A DNA stretch of 8,753 bases, from assembly GCA_030607655.1 (NCBI GenBank), contig JAUWJN010000083.1, positions 1 to 8,753 on the forward strand, written 5' to 3'. Made by a program: the position numbers and the translations under genes. The notes under the pieces were generated by a model that was not told where the DNA came from, did no database searches, and saw nothing but the letters and a program-made list of their open reading frames with translations. The DNA comes from a bacterium. GTDB lineage: Bacteria; Armatimonadota; Zipacnadia; Zipacnadales; Zipacnadaceae. Positions 6,509 to 8,753 of this stretch are shown in pieces (position 1 is the first letter of the stretch; every line of letters starts with the position of its first letter).

Positions 6509-7910
6509 CAACAATACGATAAACCTCTTTGATTGCGTCAGTCCGCTGGACTTCCGCTACTATGGGCAGGATGAGCAGTTGCGTGAGATGCTGGGGCCTT
6601 ATGTGACCGAGCGGGCCCGGATAGCCTCGGAGCTGCAAGTGGAGGTAGTGGCGGTCCAAGCCTTAGCCAACTTGGGAGTATGTGCCCCAGCGGTGGCTGA
6701 CGAAGTCCGTGAAGCCGCCCCGAAGGTGACGCCGGAAGCGGTCGCCGCCGAAGAGAGGCGCATTCATCATAATATTCGGGCTCTGGTTAATTGCCTGCAG
6801 GCCCAGGTCAGCCCCCAGAGCCGCCCGTATATTCACTTATGCCTGACCAGTTTTGATGTCATTGACACCGCTGTGGCCTGGCGCTTCAAGCAGGCAACCA
6901 GTGAGGCGGTAGTCCCGCAACTGTTGGAATTGGAGCAGATACTCATTGATCTGACCCGCCGCGAGGCGAACACCTTGCAGATTGGCCGCACTCACGGTCA
7001 GCATGCCGAGCCGATCACTTTTGGCTTCGCTATGGCCGAATACGTCGCCCGGCTCGGCGAGCGGATTGAGGCCATCGGGCGGACTGCTAATAACCTGCGG
7101 GGCAAAGTAAGCGGAGCCGTGGGGGCCTACAATGCCAGTGCGCTGTTCTTTGATGATCCGCGGGAGTTTGAGCAGGAGGTCCTGGGACAGCTAGACTTGC
7201 AGCCGGCCAGTCACTCCACCCAGATTATTCCGCCGGAGTTTATGGCTGACTTCGTCCACACTCTGATCGCCACTTTCGGCGTCCTCGCCAATCTGGCCGA
7301 CGATATGCGGAACCTGCAGCGCAGCGAAATTGCCGAGGGGGGGGAGGCCGTTGAGGCCGAGCAGGTTGGCTCTTCAACTATGCCCCACAAGCGCAATCCC
7401 TGGAACTTCGAAAATGTCAAGAGTATGTGGAAGGCCTTTGTCCCCCGGATGCTGACGGTCTACGCCGACCAGATTTCCGACCACCAGCGCGACCTGACTA
7501 ACTCAGCCTCTTCCCGGTTCCTGCCGGAGATAATCGTGGGCCTAGTGGCTACCGTCAAGCGCCTGCAGCGGATTATGGGGCGGCTGGTAACTGACGCTGA
7601 TAGTATGCAGCGGAATTTCGAGATGAATGCCGACTTAATCGCCGCCGAACCGGCCTATATTCTGCTGGCGGCCGCCGGCTACCCTGATGCTCATGAGGCG
7701 ATACGCAGGCTGACGCTCCAGGCTCAACAGAGCGGCCAATACTTCTGTGACCTGTTGGAGGCGGACGAGGAGCTCAGGCCATATCTCGAACAGTTTACCG
7801 AAGCCCAACGCGAGCTGTTACGCGATCCCAGTAAATACACCGGCATTGCGGCCGCGAAGGCGCAGCAGGTATGTACGGAGTGGGAACAGCGGCTGGGGTT
7901 GGCGGGCTAG
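6501..7910 (+). CDS. purB: Adenylosuccinate lyase
   Basis: The enzyme catalyses two fumarate-releasing steps of purine synthesis, SAICAR to AICAR and adenylosuccinate to AMP, as a cytoplasmic homotetramer. The 469 residues carry the fumarase/aspartase superfamily signatures. These are LTSFDVIDTA (about 113-122), GRTHGQHAEP with His165 (162-171), and the flexible signature loop GSSTMPHKRNP at 290-300 that contains the catalytic serine. FENVKSMWKAF and a helical C-terminal domain follow. The length is slightly above that of the Bacillus (about 430) and E. coli (456) enzymes. The start ATG overlaps the glycosidase stop by 8 bp (ATGAGTGA); GGAGGG at 6484-6489 is 11 nt away, a little far, so coupling probably helps. 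An eight-G run (7337-7344) lies in frame just before the signature loop. No other pur gene is in the window, and its place behind exported-glycan genes is unusual. Confidence 0.97.
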   Translation: MSDNNTINLFDCVSPLDFRYYGQDEQLREMLGPYVTERARIASELQVEVVAVQALANLGVCAPAVADEVREAAPKVTPEAVAAEERRIHHNIRALVNCLQAQVSPQSRPYIHLCLTSFDVIDTAVAWRFKQATSEAVVPQLLELEQILIDLTRREANTLQIGRTHGQHAEPITFGFAMAEYVARLGERIEAIGRTANNLRGKVSGAVGAYNASALFFDDPREFEQEVLGQLDLQPASHSTQIIPPEFMADFVHTLIATFGVLANLADDMRNLQRSEIAEGGEAVEAEQVGSSTMPHKRNPWNFENVKSMWKAFVPRMLTVYADQISDHQRDLTNSASSRFLPEIIVGLVATVKRLQRIMGRLVTDADSMQRNFEMNADLIAAEPAYILLAAAGYPDAHEAIRRLTLQAQQSGQYFCDLLEADEELRPYLEQFTEAQRELLRDPSKYTGIAAAKAQQVCTEWEQRLGLAG

Positions 7911-7922
7911 TCAAGATAACCG

Positions 7923-7955
7923 ACAACCCCCGCGCCACCAGGCAGCGGGGGTTGT
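7923..7955. terminator. Hairpin between the convergent purB and cold-shock genes
   Basis: ACAACCCCCGC (7923-7933) and GCGGGGGTTGT (7945-7955) form a perfect 11-bp stem around an 11-nt loop. It lies 12 bp after the purB stop and 24 bp after the end of the cold-shock gene on the other strand, the expected place for a bidirectional terminator. Neither side has a clear T-tract, so it may act as a weak intrinsic terminator, an mRNA 3'-end protector, or need Rho. Confidence 0.7.
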
Positions 7956-7979
7956 GCTTCAGAATGTAGGGATCATTAA

Positions 7980-8183
7980 CTAGCTCATGATCTTAACGTT
8001 CTCGGCGCGGGGACCTTTGGCCTCAGTAATAACATCAAACTCGACCTGGTCTCCCTCGTTCAGGGTACGGTATCCTGTGCCGATGATGGCGGAGAAATGT
8101 ACGAATACATCCTCCCCCTCCTCGGCTTCAATGAAACCATAGCCCTTATCGGCGTTGAACCACTTAATTGTGCCTTTTGCCAT
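7980..8183 (-). CDS. Cold-shock-domain protein (CspA family)
   Basis: This 67-residue single cold-shock-domain protein binds single-stranded RNA and DNA and acts as an RNA chaperone. It begins MAKGTIKWFNADKGYGFIE. The RNP1 motif KGYGFIE and the RNP2 motif VFVHFSAI are both intact, followed by GDQVEFDVITEAKGPRAENVKI, the usual family ending. The start is taken at ATG 8183-8181: GGGAGGT (8197-8191) lies 7 nt before it. A longer frame starting at GTG 8192 would overlap the SD and add only three residues (MPP). The gene is monocistronic and converges with purB. Its promoter lies about 140 nt upstream, giving a long structured leader as in other csp genes. Which paralogue it is, and whether it is cold-induced, cannot be told from the protein. 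Confidence 0.97.
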   Translation of the reverse strand: MAKGTIKWFNADKGYGFIEAEEGEDVFVHFSAIIGTGYRTLNEGDQVEFDVITEAKGPRAENVKIMS

Positions 8184-8188
8184 TGGGG

Positions 8189-8264
8189 GCACCTCCCTTC
8201 CCAGTATTGGCTATGCATGACGGGCAGCCGACCCTGGAAGAACTACGTGTATCCTGGGAGGCAC
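8189..8264 (-). promoter_or_regulatory. Possible SD-sequestering helix in the cold-shock mRNA leader
   Basis: On the minus strand the SD region GGGAGGUGC (8197 to 8189) can pair over nine consecutive positions with GUGCCUCCC (8264 to 8256) in the same leader, including two tandem G-U pairs. The intervening loop is 58 nt. The helix would bury the whole ribosome-binding site. This is seen in the sequence as complementarity only. By analogy with the cspA leader, where structure changes with temperature control translation, it could be a regulatory switch. Confidence 0.45.
8191..8197 (-). promoter_or_regulatory. Shine-Dalgarno (GGGAGGT) of the cold-shock gene
   Basis: Reads GGGAGGT on the minus strand, 7 nt before ATG 8183. 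It decides the start against the upstream GTG at 8192-8190, which overlaps it. Confidence 0.85.
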
Positions 8265-8298
8265 ACCAGCTTTGGCCTAGCCTTGACTATATAGCTAT

Positions 8299-8315
8299 GC
8301 CCGATGATATCGGGC
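8299..8315 (-). promoter_or_regulatory. Hairpin near the 5' end of the cold-shock leader
   Basis: GCCCGAT and ATCGGGC form a perfect 7-bp stem with a 3-nt loop. AGCT flanks at 8293-8296 and at 8318-8321 could extend it. With transcription starting near 8321, the stem begins about 6 nt into the mRNA. A 5'-terminal stem of this kind usually stabilises mRNA; an operator role is the alternative. Confidence 0.5.
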
Positions 8316-8327
8316 TCTAGCTTGTAT

Positions 8328-8356
8328 ACTGTAGCACATCGCCCGCCAATAGTCAA
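8328..8356 (-). promoter_or_regulatory. Sigma70-type promoter of the cold-shock gene
   Basis: The minus strand shows TTGACT (8356-8351), a 17-bp spacer and TACAGT (8333-8328), with TGC directly before the -10, which is an extended -10 (TGn). Transcription should start near 8321, giving a leader of about 138 nt. The -10 matches 4 of 6 consensus bases, compensated by the TG motif. Confidence 0.6.
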
Positions 8357-8396
8357 GAGAAACTTGCTACCTCACACCATCATAACCCGCTAGCAG

Positions 8397-8425
8397 TTGA
8401 CACAACCGGCTCAAAACGGTATGAT
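8397..8425 (+). promoter_or_regulatory. Near-consensus sigma70 promoter for the small gene and tRNA
   Basis: TTGACA (8397-8402), exactly 17 bp, then TATGAT (8420-8425): six of six and five of six consensus bases. Transcription would begin near 8432, leaving a leader of about 20 nt before ATG 8453. It is divergent from the cold-shock promoter, with the two -35 elements 40 bp apart. It probably also supplies the tRNA, as no separate promoter is seen before it. Confidence 0.8.
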
Positions 8426-8452
8426 TAGGCTGTTGGTTTACTAGGTATTATT

Positions 8453-8611
8453 ATGAGTCAGGCGAGAATTGACTACAAGTTATTGGGCGAGTTTGACAGC
8501 GAAGCCTTCCGCGAATTTGAGGAGCAGGTTACGCGGCGGATCCGCGAAGAAGACCAGCACCAGCGCGAAGATAAGAAGCCTAAGCGGGCCCGCCGGGGAC
8601 GAAGGCGTTAG
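8453..8611 (+). CDS. Small highly charged protein, 52 residues, function unknown
   Basis: The frame starts at ATG 8453 and ends at TAG 8611. The start is 7 nt after AGGT (8443-8446) and about 20 nt after the predicted transcription start of a strong promoter. The protein begins MSQARIDYKLLGEFDSEAF and continues with a predicted amphipathic charged helix (REFEEQVTRRIREEDQHQRE). It ends in a strongly basic tail rich in Lys/Arg (residues 41-52, KKPKRARRGRRR). Codon use resembles that of the neighbours. I do not recognise a family and see no Cys, signal peptide or membrane segment. The acidic/amphipathic body and basic tail suggest nucleic-acid or ribosome contact, which is inference. It shares its promoter with tRNA-Met and faces the cold-shock gene across 269 bp. 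Confidence 0.65.
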   Translation: MSQARIDYKLLGEFDSEAFREFEEQVTRRIREEDQHQREDKKPKRARRGRRR

Positions 8612-8624
8612 CTAGTTGGCTAGC
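8611..8624 (+). other. Small hairpin between the small gene and tRNA-Met
   Basis: GCTAG-TTGG-CTAGC is a perfect 5-bp stem with a 4-nt loop that begins at the last base of the small gene's stop codon. No T-run follows, so it is unlikely to stop transcription. It may mark a processing point between the mRNA and the tRNA 14 nt downstream. Confidence 0.35.
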
Positions 8625-8637
8625 AGACTTAAGGGGT

Positions 8638-8714
8638 GGCGGCGTAGCTCAGTTGGTCAGAGCGCGCGGTTCATACCCGCGTCGTCGGGGGTTCGAATCC
8701 CTCCGCCGCTACCA
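8638..8714 (+). tRNA. tRNA-Met (CAU), elongator type, CCA encoded
   Basis: All arms fold. The acceptor GGCGGCG pairs with CGCCGCT (one terminal G-U), the D stem is GCTC/GAGC, and the anticodon stem is CGCGG/CCGCG around TTCATAC with anticodon CAT at 8672-8674. The T stem is GGGGG/CCCTC around TTCGAAT, followed by A and an encoded CCA. The initiator is excluded: the first pair is G-U instead of the C-A mismatch, and the anticodon stem lacks the three G-C pairs GGG/CCC. Ile2 tRNA (lysidine-modified CAU) is a less likely alternative; overall similarity to elongator Met genes (GGCGG.GTAGCTCAG) is higher. Confidence 0.93.
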
Positions 8715-8753
8715 ATTTTGTAGATCGCTACCTTGCTACCGGCACGCAAAGAA

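Larger units (their letters stand above)
8282..8357. repeat. 9-bp inverted repeat flanking the cold-shock promoter
   Basis: CTTGACTAT (8282-8290) and ATAGTCAAG (8349-8357) are perfect inverted copies 58 bp apart. The second arm contains the -35 hexamer of the cold-shock promoter; the first lies in the transcribed leader. As one arm is outside the transcript this cannot be an RNA stem, so a paired protein-binding site is the main alternative to chance. Confidence 0.3.

Noticed and set aside
6461..7917. Direct repeat CTAGTCAAGAT at 6461-6471 and 7907-7917
   Set aside because: An 11-bp match is expected several times by chance in 8.7 kb. One copy lies in coding sequence and no other similarity surrounds the two.
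7980..8192. Longer 70-residue form of the cold-shock protein starting at GTG 8192
   Set aside because: The GTG overlaps the SD sequence, while ATG 8183 has ideal SD spacing and gives the usual family N-terminus MAKGTIKWF.
8097..8294. 65-residue plus-strand frame opposite the cold-shock gene
   Set aside because: It is antisense to the cold-shock coding region and leader, has no SD and shows no recognisable features.
8283..8311. Plus-strand TTGACT at 8283 as a second promoter towards the small gene
   Set aside because: No acceptable -10 follows at 16-18 bp (GATATC region), and the much better promoter at 8397 is closer to the gene.
8715..8753. Possible start of a tRNA array or terminator after tRNA-Met
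   Set aside because: ATTTTG is too short for a terminator tail, no stem precedes it apart from the tRNA, and the last 39 bp form no tRNA arm or coding start.

Overview
This is a GC-rich bacterial chromosomal window. It holds a tightly packed plus-strand gene run (1-7910), then a minus-strand cold-shock gene, then a small plus-strand gene followed by a tRNA. Gene density, overlapping stop/start codons, Shine-Dalgarno motifs and sigma70-type promoters are all bacterial. I see no phage, plasmid, insertion-sequence or CRISPR signature. The phylum cannot be fixed from the sequence alone. Domain architectures that match no familiar model organism suggest a less-studied lineage, possibly known mainly from metagenomes; that is inference.

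Region 1 (1-1478): the C-terminal end of an ECF-type sigma factor is followed, after a 71-bp gap, by a membrane-anchored zinc-finger anti-sigma factor with a long Pro/Ala-rich stalk and an extracytoplasmic beta-rich domain. This looks like a signalling pair that reports the state of the envelope to transcription.

Region 2 (1471-7910): four genes follow, each overlapping its predecessor by 4 or 8 bp. They encode a single-domain biotin-protein ligase (BirA type without the DNA-binding domain), an exported TPR / Ig-like / NodB polysaccharide deacetylase, an exported clan GH-A-like glycoside hydrolase, and adenylosuccinate lyase (purB). The overlaps imply co-transcription and translational coupling of one signalling pair, two exported carbohydrate-active proteins and two housekeeping enzymes. 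The functional link between the two sets is unclear and may only reflect genome compaction. A short GC-rich palindrome sits in frame just behind the signal peptide of the glycosidase. A perfect 11-bp hairpin ends the run.

Region 3 (7980-8452): a cold-shock-domain protein on the minus strand has a good promoter about 140 nt upstream, so its mRNA should carry a long leader. That leader can form a hairpin near its 5' end. It also contains a CCUCCC element that can pair over nine consecutive positions with the ribosome-binding site, which makes a post-transcriptional (possibly temperature-responsive) switch plausible.

Region 4 (8397-8753): a near-consensus sigma70 promoter (TTGACA, 17 bp, TATGAT) drives a previously easy-to-miss 52-residue protein with an acidic middle and a very basic tail. 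Elongator-type tRNA-Met(CAU) follows 26 bp later. The last 39 bp hold nothing I can identify.

The strongest candidates for something new are the possible SD-sequestering leader of the cold-shock gene, the small charged protein with its own strong promoter, the TPR/Ig/NodB and GH-A pair under an apparent sigma/anti-sigma system, and the palindromic repeat inside a coding sequence. I found no clear evidence of a wholly new multi-gene system.
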